From: Novosphingobium sp. CF614
GTDB lineage: Bacteria; Pseudomonadota; Alphaproteobacteria; Sphingomonadales; Sphingomonadaceae
Direction of reading: 5' to 3'
Assembly (NCBI RefSeq): GCF_900113255.1
Contig: NZ_FOOR01000015.1
Span: 21,271 to 85,270, forward strand
DNA: 64,000 bases
The notes below the pieces were generated by a model, which was not told where the DNA came from, made no database searches, and saw only the letters and a list, made by a program, of their open reading frames with translations. The first letter of the stretch is position 1. The number at the start of each line of letters is the position of its first letter. Positions 21,297-29,971 of the stretch are shown here, piece by piece. The translations under genes and the position numbers were made by a program.

Positions 21297-24200
21297 TTAC
21301 TCGGCGGGCGTGAAGTGCGGCTTGTAACGATCGAGCGTCGCGGCGGGAACGGCGATCAGGTGCGGGGTGGCGGTGTAGAGCAGCGCCACCTCGACCGTCC
21401 GCCCCGGAAACGTGGCTTCCAGCGCGGCGGCGTAAGCGCCCATCTGGCGAAGCACGCCTGGCGGCACCTGATCGAGCGAGGACGGCGGACGGCGCGCCGT
21501 CTTGAAATCCACCAGCCGCACACGCTCCGGTTCCACCACCAGCCGGTCGATGGTGCCCGCCACCACTTGCCCGCCGACGACCGCGGTGACCGGAACCTCG
21601 GCAAGGCTGCCCGGCGCGAAGAGATCGGCCCAGTCGGGATGAGCCAGCACGCGAAGCGCGGCGGCAAGCATCGCATCGCGGTCGTGATCTGACAGGCCCG
21701 GCACGTTACGCTCCAGCCAGGCCCGCCCCGTCGCCGCGCGCGCTTCGGCGGTGACTTCAGGCAGCCGTTCCAGCAGCTTGTGCACCAGCGTGCCGCGCCG
21801 CGCGGCTTCGCGCCCTGCCCCTGGTGGGAACGGCGGATCGGGCGCATCGTCCTCGCCCAGTGCCGAGGGAGCGAGCGGACGCGGCGGGCGCGGCTCGGCG
21901 GGCGGCACGCGTTCGAGCCAGGGCGGCAGCGGCGTACGCAGAGGCAATCGGGGCGAAACGACCTCGACCAAGGTGGGACCGGCAGCGGTGCCGTGCTCGC
22001 AGCGTGAGCCCCAGATCGGGTCCGCCATTTCGGCTTCGGGTGGAAACAGTTCGCGCAGCCGGGCGTACCAGCTCTTGGGCGGCGGCCCGTCCCGATCCCG
22101 GCGGCCCAGTGCGCCGCCGACGAACAGCGCTTCCTCCGCGCGGGTCATGGCGACGTAGAGCAGCCGCCAGTGCTCCTCCTCATCGGCCTTGCGGTTGGCC
22201 TCGATCCGCTCGGCGATGCGGCCCTGCTTCTCTTCCCTCGAAAGCGGCGGCAGCGGGATCACGCGCGCTTCATGGGCCGGATCGGGCAGGTCCAGCCCTC
22301 GCTCGCGCGCGCTTTCGGGATTGCCGGTGGCATCGGCCAGGATGACGATGGGGGCCTGCAAGCCTTTCGATCCATGCACGGTCATCACCCGCACCAGGCC
22401 CGCCGCATTATCCGCTTCGCGCTTCAATTCACCGTCGCCCGCATCGAACCAGGCGAGGAAGCCCGCCAGGCTCGGCGTGCCGGTGGCGGCATAGGCCTTG
22501 GCGGCATTGACCAGTTCGTCGATCGGATCGTCCGCCTCGCCGCCAAGCCGCGCGATCAGCCGGCGCCGGCCCTGCCACGGGCCCACCAGCAGCCAATGGA
22601 GCAGATCCTGCGGCGGCTCGTAATCGGCCAGCGCCAGCAGATCGCCCAGTTGCTGCAGCGCCGCCGCCACGTCCGATTCGCGCGAACGGCGCAAGTGATC
22701 CCACAAGTGCGCATGCCGGTCCCGATAGCCGTGCCGCAGCAACTGTTCCTGGCTCCAGCCCACCAGCGGCGAGACCAGCAGGCTGGCGAGGTTGAGATCG
22801 TCCAGCGGCTGCACCGCGAAGCGCAGCGCCGCGACCAGGTCCTTCACCGCCAGCGGCGCGCCAAGACGCAGGCGGTCCACCCCCGCCACCGGCACGCCGG
22901 CGGCGTGCAGGCGCGCGACGATCAGCCCGGCCAGTTCCTTGCGCTGGCGCACCAGCACCATGACGTCACCCGCCGTCGCCCGGCGCGGCCGGCCCTTGAC
23001 GAGCGTGAAGCCGGGGCCGTGCGGATCGAGCCAACCCCTGACCTGGCGGGCGATGTTGTCGGCCATCCTGCGATCGGGGCGCGAAAGCCAGGTCTGCGCC
23101 CCGTCCTCTTCCTGCTCTTCGTCTCCCGCATCCTCGTCGCCCTCGTCAGGCATGTCACTGATTGGCCGCCAGAGTGCGACATATCCGGGGCGCTTCTCAC
23201 CCACGTGCGGCTCCGGCTCGCGGTCGAGCCCAAAGCTTTCGTGGCCGATGCCGGCGATCGCGCGATCGACGAAATCGAGCACGTTCTGCGCGGTGCGGAA
23301 GCTGCGCTCCAGCCCCAGCTCGATCATCCGGCGCGCGCGCTGGTTGCTGCGCAGCATCTCCGCATTTTCGGCGGCCTGCCGCATTTCCCGCCGGACGCGA
23401 TCGGCGGCGCGGCGGAAGTTTTCCGGACTGGTGCCCTGGAAACGAAAAATCGCCTGCTTGTAGTCCCCCACCACGAAGAGCGTGCGCATCACGTCGCCGT
23501 GCTGGCCGAGCCCGGCCCAGAACTCCTCCGCCATGGCGAATATGATGTCCCACTGCGCCGCATTGGTGTCCTGCGCCTCGTCGACCAGGATATGGTCGAA
23601 GCGCCGGTCCAGCTTGTAGCGGATCCAGTCGGCCTGCGCCTTGTTGCCAAGCAGGTCGGCGGCGCGGCGGATCTGGTCGTCGAAATCGATCAACCCCTCG
23701 CGCTGCTTGGCCGCGTCCCATGCCAGCGCGAAGGCCCGGCCGAGCCGCAGCGCGGGGATCAGGCGCTCGGCGAGCGTCAGCAGCGCCGCCGCCGCGCGGA
23801 TGCGGGCGATGCAGGCGACGATCCGGGCGCAGCAATCGGGGTAGCCGGGATCGATCTTTTCCTGTGAAGTGCTCGAACGCGGCTCCCCTTTCTGCGTCAG
23901 GAAGGCCCCCGCGAGCGCATCGATATCCGCCAATCGCTGCGCCGGATCGCCCAGCAGCCATTCACTGATCGTGTCAACGCTCTGGAGCCCCGTCTTGGTC
24001 CCCCACGCATGATTGACCTCCATGCAGCGGCGCAGCGACTGGACGTCGAACTCCCCGTCGCCGCACATCGTCGCCAGCCAGGGGGCGTTGGCATCGGCGG
24101 GCAGGCCCAGCAGGCGCAGCACGTTCGCGCGCATGTCGCCCGCCTGCCAGCTTCCGGGGCCGATCCACGCCTCGCGCGCCGAAGCGCAGCGCAGCAGAAA

Positions 24201-24797
24201 GCCGACCACGGCCGGGGGGCCATGCCGCAGCGAAAGCTGCTCCACCGCCCGCAGCAATTGCGGATCGCCCAGCGGATCGCGCTCGGCATGGACCAGCAAG
24301 TCGGCCAGGACCTGCCGTGCCAGCAGCACGCGTTCGCGATCCTCCATCGGCCGGCTGCCGGGGGTCAGTTCGGCCTCGAGCGGAAACGTCGCGAGCAGCC
24401 ACTGCGAGAAGGCGTGGATGGTATCGATCCGAAGGCCGCCGCCGGGACAATCGAGCACCGACGCGAACAGCGTGCGGGCATGGGCCAGCGTCGCCGCGTC
24501 GGTCGGCGCGCCGATGGCATCAAGGCGGGCAAACAGCTCCGGATCGCCAAGCCGCACCCATTGCGCGAGCGTGCCGTTGATGCGCGCGGCCATTTCGGTC
24601 GCGCCCGCCTTGGTGAAAGTGAGGCACAGGATCTGCGAAGGCTCGACCCCCGGCTGCAGCAAAAGCCGCAGCACGCGGGAAGAGAGCACCTGGGTCTTGC
24701 CGGTCCCGGCCGAAGCGGAAAGCCACACCGTCTCGCGCGGATCGACCGCGCGCTTCTGGTTGCCGTGGAGCGGATGGACGGCACCGGCGCCGCTCAT
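21297..24797 (-). CDS. addA: Double-strand break repair helicase-nuclease AddA
   Basis: The 1166-residue protein is the UvrD-like helicase and one nuclease of the AddAB complex, which resects DNA ends for RecA loading. It has Walker A SASAGTGKTQVLSSR near residue 28, the DEAQDTNAAQWDII Walker B/motif II, and GDYKQAIFRFQG, with helicase motif VMTVHGSKGLQAPIV further on. The C-terminal nuclease has LVDFKTARRPP, the D-x-K site. Its ATG overlaps the addB stop by 4 bp, so the pair is translationally coupled. Full length is typical of alphaproteobacterial AddA. Confidence 0.96.
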   Translation of the reverse strand: MSGAGAVHPLHGNQKRAVDPRETVWLSASAGTGKTQVLSSRVLRLLLQPGVEPSQILCLTFTKAGATEMAARINGTLAQWVRLGDPELFARLDAIGAPTDAATLAHARTLFASVLDCPGGGLRIDTIHAFSQWLLATFPLEAELTPGSRPMEDRERVLLARQVLADLLVHAERDPLGDPQLLRAVEQLSLRHGPPAVVGFLLRCASAREAWIGPGSWQAGDMRANVLRLLGLPADANAPWLATMCGDGEFDVQSLRRCMEVNHAWGTKTGLQSVDTISEWLLGDPAQRLADIDALAGAFLTQKGEPRSSTSQEKIDPGYPDCCARIVACIARIRAAAALLTLAERLIPALRLGRAFALAWDAAKQREGLIDFDDQIRRAADLLGNKAQADWIRYKLDRRFDHILVDEAQDTNAAQWDIIFAMAEEFWAGLGQHGDVMRTLFVVGDYKQAIFRFQGTSPENFRRAADRVRREMRQAAENAEMLRSNQRARRMIELGLERSFRTAQNVLDFVDRAIAGIGHESFGLDREPEPHVGEKRPGYVALWRPISDMPDEGDEDAGDEEQEEDGAQTWLSRPDRRMADNIARQVRGWLDPHGPGFTLVKGRPRRATAGDVMVLVRQRKELAGLIVARLHAAGVPVAGVDRLRLGAPLAVKDLVAALRFAVQPLDDLNLASLLVSPLVGWSQEQLLRHGYRDRHAHLWDHLRRSRESDVAAALQQLGDLLALADYEPPQDLLHWLLVGPWQGRRRLIARLGGEADDPIDELVNAAKAYAATGTPSLAGFLAWFDAGDGELKREADNAAGLVRVMTVHGSKGLQAPIVILADATGNPESARERGLDLPDPAHEARVIPLPPLSREEKQGRIAERIEANRKADEEEHWRLLYVAMTRAEEALFVGGALGRRDRDGPPPKSWYARLRELFPPEAEMADPIWGSRCEHGTAAGPTLVEVVSPRLPLRTPLPPWLERVPPAEPRPPRPLAPSALGEDDAPDPPFPPGAGREAARRGTLVHKLLERLPEVTAEARAATGRAWLERNVPGLSDHDRDAMLAAALRVLAHPDWADLFAPGSLAEVPVTAVVGGQVVAGTIDRLVVEPERVRLVDFKTARRPPSSLDQVPPGVLRQMGAYAAALEATFPGRTVEVALLYTATPHLIAVPAATLDRYKPHFTPAE

Positions 24798-27778
24798 GTC
24801 GCGCCCTCCCCGTCATCCCCCATCGCGGTGATCCACTCGTCGAGCCGCATCAGCTGGTCGTAGTCGGCGTAGCTGCCGAGTTCCGGATTGAGCCGCGCCG
24901 TGAACGGCTCGGTGCCCAGGATCCACTTGTCGAGCGCATCGTCGAGGAAGAACCCAGTGGTCGGCAGGAACCTGTCCGGATCGATGCCGGTGCGTTTCCT
25001 TTCCACCTTGAGCGGCGTTTCGATGAAGCCGAGCCGGTCCTTCTTCTTGCCGAGCGACCAGTATTCGAAAGCCTTGGCTTCGCCCGTCACACCCTCGAAC
25101 CCGCCCGCCTCGGCGATCATGCCGATCAGGCCCAGTTGCAGCGCGAAGCCTTCTTCCACGCGCCGGGACGAAGGCGGCTTGCCGGTCTTGTAATCGACCA
25201 CCGCAAGGGTTCCATCGGGCATCCGGTCGATGCGATCAGCCCGTCCGTGGATCCGCACGTCGCGGTGGCGCATGCCGCCCCACTGCTCCACCGCGATGAC
25301 CTGCCGCCCCTGTTCCTTCTGCGCGGCGATCTCTCCGTCGATCCAGGTGAGCGCCTCGAGCAGGCGCGGCCGCCACAGCACGCGCATCAGCGGATGCGCG
25401 CTCATTTCGTCGAGCACCTCCTCGGCGATGGCGTGGAGGCCGCCCTGCGGTTCCCCGGCCTTGTGCCAACGTTCCAGGATGGCGTGAACGGCAATGCCCT
25501 GCCAGGCCGGAGTCGGCTCGGCATCGAGCCCGTCGAGCTTGCGCAAATGCAGGATCGCATTGGCGTAGAACTGATAGGGATCGCCGCGCAGCCGGTCGAG
25601 TCCCGTGACCGAGACTTCCACCTTGCGTTGCTCGGCCGAGGGCATCGGTTGCGGTCGCGGGTGTGGCGCCGCCGGGGCGGGATCGTCGATCAGGCGGGCA
25701 AGGCGCGGGGCTTCGGTCTCCAGGTGCCGCCCCGCCTGGTCGCCCAGCATGGCCCGGACGCGCAGCACGAAGCGGGAGGGGATCACTGGCCCGCTTTCGT
25801 CGCGCTGTGCCCAGCTCAGGACCACTTCCGGCGCCCCCAGAGTGGCGGCAAGATCGTGCGCGGCAAGGCCGATGCGGAAGTCCCCGCCAGGCACGCCGAG
25901 CGCCCGCAGGACGGCGGGCGGGAGGAGCGAATCCCGCCCCGGACTCCCCGGCCAGACACCTTCGACAAGACCGCCGCAGATGACCAGGTCGGCGCGGCTC
26001 ATGCGGGCTTCGAGCAGGCCGTAGATCGCGACTCGCGGATGGCCACCCCAGGGCGGGCGCACCGAGACGCGGTCCATCGCGTCGCGCAGCACGGCATGAA
26101 GATCGCGCGGATCGAGCAAGGTTCCCGCCGCGTCCGCCGCCTCGCGCAGTTCCTCGACGAAAGCGCCGAGCGCGCGGCCGTCGGGCCCGGCCCAGATCGC
26201 CTCGCCGCACAGGGCCTCTGCCGCTTGGGCTAGGCCGGTCAGCAACACGGCCAGCGGCTCGGCCTCTCCGACAGCGAACAGCGGCGCCAGGATCGGCTCG
26301 ACCCCGCCCCACCAGTCGCCCAGCCCGTGGTCCCCGGCAATGGCGGCCAGCGGGGCAAGCCCCGCGCCGGGGCGCGGCCCCCGCAGCGCAAGGTCAAGCC
26401 CGCGGGCATTCTCCAGCCAGCCCGCGCGCCCTTCGCCGCCTCCCGCCAGCGGATGGACCAGCAACGCGATCAGCGGCACCGGCGCCGCCTGCTCGGCCAC
26501 GACTTCCGCAAGCAGGAGCAGCAGGCGGCCGGCGGCGGTCTGGGGCAAGGGCCGCCCGGCGGTGTCGTCCGCCGCGATTTCCCAGCGGCGCAAATGGGCG
26601 ACGACGCGCGCCGCCAGGCTCCGGTCGGGCGTGACCAGCGCGACCCGGCGTTCGGGCACTTCCAGCGCCTCGCGGATCAACACCGCGATGGCCTGCGCCT
26701 CTTCGCCGGGATGGGCACATTCCATCAGCCGCACCCCGGAAAGGCGGCGGTGTTCCGGCTTGAGGGCGGCCCAGTTCGCAGAGGCCCGTGGCGGCAGGAA
26801 CAAGTTGGAGATCGCCCTGCTGCGCTCCGGCGCCGCCGCCGACAGGCCCGCACGGTGCCAGGGCCGCACTTCCTCGCGGGCGATGCCCATGCGGTTCAGC
26901 AGCAGCTTGAGGTGATATTGCGGATGCGTCACCGCGTCATGACGGCCGAACGGCGGATCGTCCTTGTCCACCGGGGCGCCGGCGGTGCCCAGTTCGTCCC
27001 AGACCTCGGGCGCGAGCGACAAGTCGAGGTCCGGCAGGATCACGCTGCCGCGTTCCAGTTCGCTTACCACCCGCAGCATCCTTGCCAGCGCGGGCGAGGC
27101 GCTGGTCACGCCGGCTGCGACCACCGGATGGGCCGGCGGCGCCTCCCGCCATCGCCGCGCGGCATGGTCGAACAGGCGGTTGCGGCGTTCCGGCGCATCG
27201 ATTTCGCCTCGTGCCGCGAGTTCGGCAATCCAGTATTGCTGCACCATCAGGAAGGTGCGCGTATTGTCGCTCCAGTGTCCGGCCAGATCGCCGACGATGC
27301 CGATCACTTTCTCCGACATCAGGTCGATCGGCGCGATGCCTTCCACCAGCAGCCGGTCCATGGCACCGCCGATCTCCCAGGCACGGCGCAGCAGGGCCGC
27401 GCCGCTGCCCGCCTTTTCCCCTTCCACCTCGCGCAAGAAGTGGGCAAGGCGCAGCCAGCGCCGGGTCGGATCGGCGGCGGGCGGGATATCGGCCGCCCCC
27501 AGCGGATCGAGCAGCGGCCCCAGCGCCTCGTCCAGATCGAGATCGCCGACCACGGCCATGCGCGGCAGCAGGAGCCCCCGCATCGGATCCGGTCTCGAAT
27601 GGCGGACGAAAGCCTCGGTCACGGTGCGCACCGTGCGGCGGCTCGGCAACAGCAGGGTCAGCCGGGCAAGGCCCAGTTCCGGCTCGGCGTAGCGCGGCAC
27701 CAATCCCGCCACCAGGGCATCGGCAAAACCGCGATGCGCGGCTATCGAGTAGATTCTGGGCCCGGCCCTTTCAGGCAC
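24794..27778 (-). CDS. addB: Double-strand break repair protein AddB
   Basis: The 994-residue partner of AddA supplies the Chi-like scanning domain and a second nuclease. The N-terminal half is a degenerate helicase beginning with IYSIAAHRGFADALVAGL. The C-terminal RecB-type nuclease is visible as TLAVVDYKTGKPPSSRR, followed by QLGLIGMIAE. The start is GTG 27778, overlapping the last 8 bases of the murU-like gene. Alphaproteobacterial AddB commonly lies upstream of addA in this order. No iron-sulfur cysteine set was noticed. Confidence 0.94.
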   Translation of the reverse strand: MPERAGPRIYSIAAHRGFADALVAGLVPRYAEPELGLARLTLLLPSRRTVRTVTEAFVRHSRPDPMRGLLLPRMAVVGDLDLDEALGPLLDPLGAADIPPAADPTRRWLRLAHFLREVEGEKAGSGAALLRRAWEIGGAMDRLLVEGIAPIDLMSEKVIGIVGDLAGHWSDNTRTFLMVQQYWIAELAARGEIDAPERRNRLFDHAARRWREAPPAHPVVAAGVTSASPALARMLRVVSELERGSVILPDLDLSLAPEVWDELGTAGAPVDKDDPPFGRHDAVTHPQYHLKLLLNRMGIAREEVRPWHRAGLSAAAPERSRAISNLFLPPRASANWAALKPEHRRLSGVRLMECAHPGEEAQAIAVLIREALEVPERRVALVTPDRSLAARVVAHLRRWEIAADDTAGRPLPQTAAGRLLLLLAEVVAEQAAPVPLIALLVHPLAGGGEGRAGWLENARGLDLALRGPRPGAGLAPLAAIAGDHGLGDWWGGVEPILAPLFAVGEAEPLAVLLTGLAQAAEALCGEAIWAGPDGRALGAFVEELREAADAAGTLLDPRDLHAVLRDAMDRVSVRPPWGGHPRVAIYGLLEARMSRADLVICGGLVEGVWPGSPGRDSLLPPAVLRALGVPGGDFRIGLAAHDLAATLGAPEVVLSWAQRDESGPVIPSRFVLRVRAMLGDQAGRHLETEAPRLARLIDDPAPAAPHPRPQPMPSAEQRKVEVSVTGLDRLRGDPYQFYANAILHLRKLDGLDAEPTPAWQGIAVHAILERWHKAGEPQGGLHAIAEEVLDEMSAHPLMRVLWRPRLLEALTWIDGEIAAQKEQGRQVIAVEQWGGMRHRDVRIHGRADRIDRMPDGTLAVVDYKTGKPPSSRRVEEGFALQLGLIGMIAEAGGFEGVTGEAKAFEYWSLGKKKDRLGFIETPLKVERKRTGIDPDRFLPTTGFFLDDALDKWILGTEPFTARLNPELGSYADYDQLMRLDEWITAMGDDGEGAT

Positions 27779-28496
27779 GGATCATCCATTCCTCGGTCGG
27801 CCTGATTGCCGCCGGATCGCCCACCTCGAACCACAGGCCCATGTGCGAAATGCCGTAGAGCCGGCCTTCCTCGATCGCGCGGGTCCACAACAGGTTGGTG
27901 GAGAAAGGCCCCTCGGGCGCGTCGCGCAGCAGACGATGCGAGACGATCTGGATTCCGGTGTAGATGAACGGCGCGACGTAGCCGCGCTTGCGGCGCGTGA
28001 CCCGCCCTTCCGGATCGAGATGGAAATCGCCTTCACCGCGATAGTTCATCGCGCGCGGATGGGGGACAAGCAGCAGCAGCGCGTCCATCCGCTCAGGGTC
28101 CCACGCCCGCGACAGCTCGCGGAACGCATCATTGGGGCCATCAAGCCAGATATTGTCGCTGTTGAGGCAAAAGAAGGGATCGGGCAGCAGCGCCGCCGCC
28201 TTGACCATGCCGCCGCCGGTTTCGAGCAGCCGTTCGCGCTCGTCCGAGATCTGGACTTGCGGCGCCCTGCTGCGAACCTTGAGATGGCCTTCCAGGGCAT
28301 CGGCAAGGTAGTGAACGTTGACCACGGCCTTGGCCACGCCCGCGCTTTCCAGCTTGTCCAGCGCATGGTCGATCAGCGATTTCCCGGCCACGCGCACCAG
28401 CGGCTTCGGCTGGGCGGCGGTGAGCGGGCGCATGCGCTTGCCCAGCCCGGCGGCCAGGATCATCGCCGTATCGCTGGCGAGCGGCCCGCTGTTCAT
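27771..28496 (-). CDS. murU: MurNAc-1-phosphate uridylyltransferase (MurU-like)
   Basis: The 241-residue nucleotidyltransferase should convert MurNAc-alpha-1-phosphate to UDP-MurNAc in peptidoglycan recycling. This route bypasses MurA and gives fosfomycin tolerance in Pseudomonas. The pyrophosphorylase signature is at the start: AMILAAGLGKRMRPLT, then KPLVRVAGKSLIDHALD. A FFCLNSDNIW metal site follows. It begins 13 bp after the kinase gene, with which it works as AmgK-MurU. The call rests on family likeness and this pairing; a sugar-1-phosphate nucleotidyltransferase of other specificity is possible. Confidence 0.85.
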   Translation of the reverse strand: MNSGPLASDTAMILAAGLGKRMRPLTAAQPKPLVRVAGKSLIDHALDKLESAGVAKAVVNVHYLADALEGHLKVRSRAPQVQISDERERLLETGGGMVKAAALLPDPFFCLNSDNIWLDGPNDAFRELSRAWDPERMDALLLLVPHPRAMNYRGEGDFHLDPEGRVTRRKRGYVAPFIYTGIQIVSHRLLRDAPEGPFSTNLLWTRAIEEGRLYGISHMGLWFEVGDPAAIRPTEEWMIRA

Positions 28497-28509
28497 TCAG
28501 GAACTCCGT

Positions 28510-29508
28510 TCATGTTTCGAAGCAGCCGCCATTGGCTTTGCGCAGTCCGGCCGGAATGTTCGCATCGAACCACGCCGCCACCGGCGCCAGCGCCGGATGC
28601 GCAAGGTCTCGCTCCAACTGCGCCCATACGCGAGGGATCATGTCCAGGTAGCGCGGCTTGGCGTCGCGCCGCCACAGCCGCACGAAGATGCCGACGATCT
28701 TGGTATTGCGCTGCGCCCCAAGCCGTGCGTAGTCGGCCAGGAAGGTATCTCCATCGATACCGGTGGCGCGCAGGTAATGCTCGCACATCCGCGCTTCCAG
28801 ATCGGGCGAAACGTCGCGGCGGGCGTCCTGCAGCAGCGAGACGAGGTCATAGGCGGGATGGCCGATCAGCGCGTCCTGGAAATCGAGCAGGCCCTGCTTC
28901 TCCAGCGCGCCCAGCAGCATGATGTTCTCGGCATGGTAATCGCGCAGCACCGTGACGCCGGGGCGCTGACGTGGCAGCAATTCGCTCAGCACCTTTTCCC
29001 AGGCGGCCACGAAGCCGGCCGCATCGACATAGAGATTCGACGCGGTGCAGTACCAGTCGATGAACAGCCGCGCCTCGCGCTGATATTCGCTCATCGAATA
29101 GTCGAGGAAAGGGCCCGGCGGCAGGTCATGCAGCTGGACCAGCGCATCGATGGCTCCGGCGTAGATCGCCGCTTCGTCATCGGGCCACTGGTCAAGGTAG
29201 TCGCGCATCCGCGCCGAACCGAAATCCTCCAGCAGCACCAGCCCGCGCTCCGGCCGTTCGGCGAGGATGCGCGGCGCACGCATGCCGTTCGCATCGAGCC
29301 AGCGGGCGGCGCGCAGGAACGGTCCCGGATCCTCGTTCGGCGGGGGTGCGTCCATCAGCATGGCGGTCTCGCCATCGGCCTTGCGGATGCGAAGATAGCG
29401 GCGAAACGAGGCGTCGCCGACCAGCGGCTCGACCATCGCCCCGCCCCAGCCCGCGGCGGCGAGGAAGGAATCGAGATCGGCGGGCAGATCGGGCGGATTC
29501 GATGTCAT
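28510..29508 (-). CDS. amgK: Anomeric MurNAc/GlcNAc kinase (AmgK-like phosphotransferase)
   Basis: The 332-residue APH-fold kinase should phosphorylate recycled MurNAc at C1. Kinase features are GDASFRRYLRI (glycine-rich region), the catalytic HD-type motif seen as VLRDYHAENIML, and LLDFQDALIGHPAYDLVSLLQD (metal Asp). The ATG at 29508 overlaps the tsaE stop codon. The tsaE-amgK-murU order is well conserved in alphaproteobacteria and supports the pathway assignment over an aminoglycoside resistance role. Confidence 0.86.
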   Translation of the reverse strand: MTSNPPDLPADLDSFLAAAGWGGAMVEPLVGDASFRRYLRIRKADGETAMLMDAPPPNEDPGPFLRAARWLDANGMRAPRILAERPERGLVLLEDFGSARMRDYLDQWPDDEAAIYAGAIDALVQLHDLPPGPFLDYSMSEYQREARLFIDWYCTASNLYVDAAGFVAAWEKVLSELLPRQRPGVTVLRDYHAENIMLLGALEKQGLLDFQDALIGHPAYDLVSLLQDARRDVSPDLEARMCEHYLRATGIDGDTFLADYARLGAQRNTKIVGIFVRLWRRDAKPRYLDMIPRVWAQLERDLAHPALAPVAAWFDANIPAGLRKANGGCFET

Positions 29509-29960
29509 TGCGGCATCCGCCCTAGCCAATCGGCCCCGCCTTCGACAATGGCGATCCTGCCTTCGTGCCCAGCTTCCGCGATTTCCAGCGCGATCGAGAG
29601 GCAAGCCGGCTCGTGGGCGAAGCCGCCGGCGTGATCGGGCCATTCCGCCAGCAATGCCGCGCCTTCCCGATAGTCGTCCAGGCCGATCTCCTCGGCCTCG
29701 CGCGGGTGTGCCAGGCGATAGAAATCGGCGTGGACCAACGGCAGGCGAACGGCGGGCGGCGCATAGGGCTCGACGATCGCGAAGCTGGGCGAAGGCACCT
29801 CGCCTTCATAACCCAGCGCGGCGATGATCGCGCGCGCCAGCGTGGTCTTGCCGGCCCCCAGCCCTCCGGAAAGCGCCACGACATCTCCCGGCCGCAAGGC
29901 AGCGGCGATATTGCGTCCGAGGCGGTTCATGGCGGCCAAGTCGGGCAACGCGATTTTCAT
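29505..29960 (-). CDS. tsaE: tRNA threonylcarbamoyladenosine synthesis ATPase TsaE
   Basis: The 151-residue P-loop protein supports TsaB/TsaD in forming t6A37 on ANN-decoding tRNAs. Walker A is GGLGAGKTTLARAI near residue 32; the switch region and PSPSFAIVEPY follow, with HADFYRLAHPREAEEIGLDD, the TsaE hallmark. The ATG at 29960 is preferred because GAGGGG lies just upstream; a GTG at 29975 overlapping divL is an alternative. It overlaps amgK by 4 bp. Confidence 0.94.
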   Translation of the reverse strand: MKIALPDLAAMNRLGRNIAAALRPGDVVALSGGLGAGKTTLARAIIAALGYEGEVPSPSFAIVEPYAPPAVRLPLVHADFYRLAHPREAEEIGLDDYREGAALLAEWPDHAGGFAHEPACLSIALEIAEAGHEGRIAIVEGGADWLGRMPQ

Positions 29961-29971
29961 TGGCCCCTCGT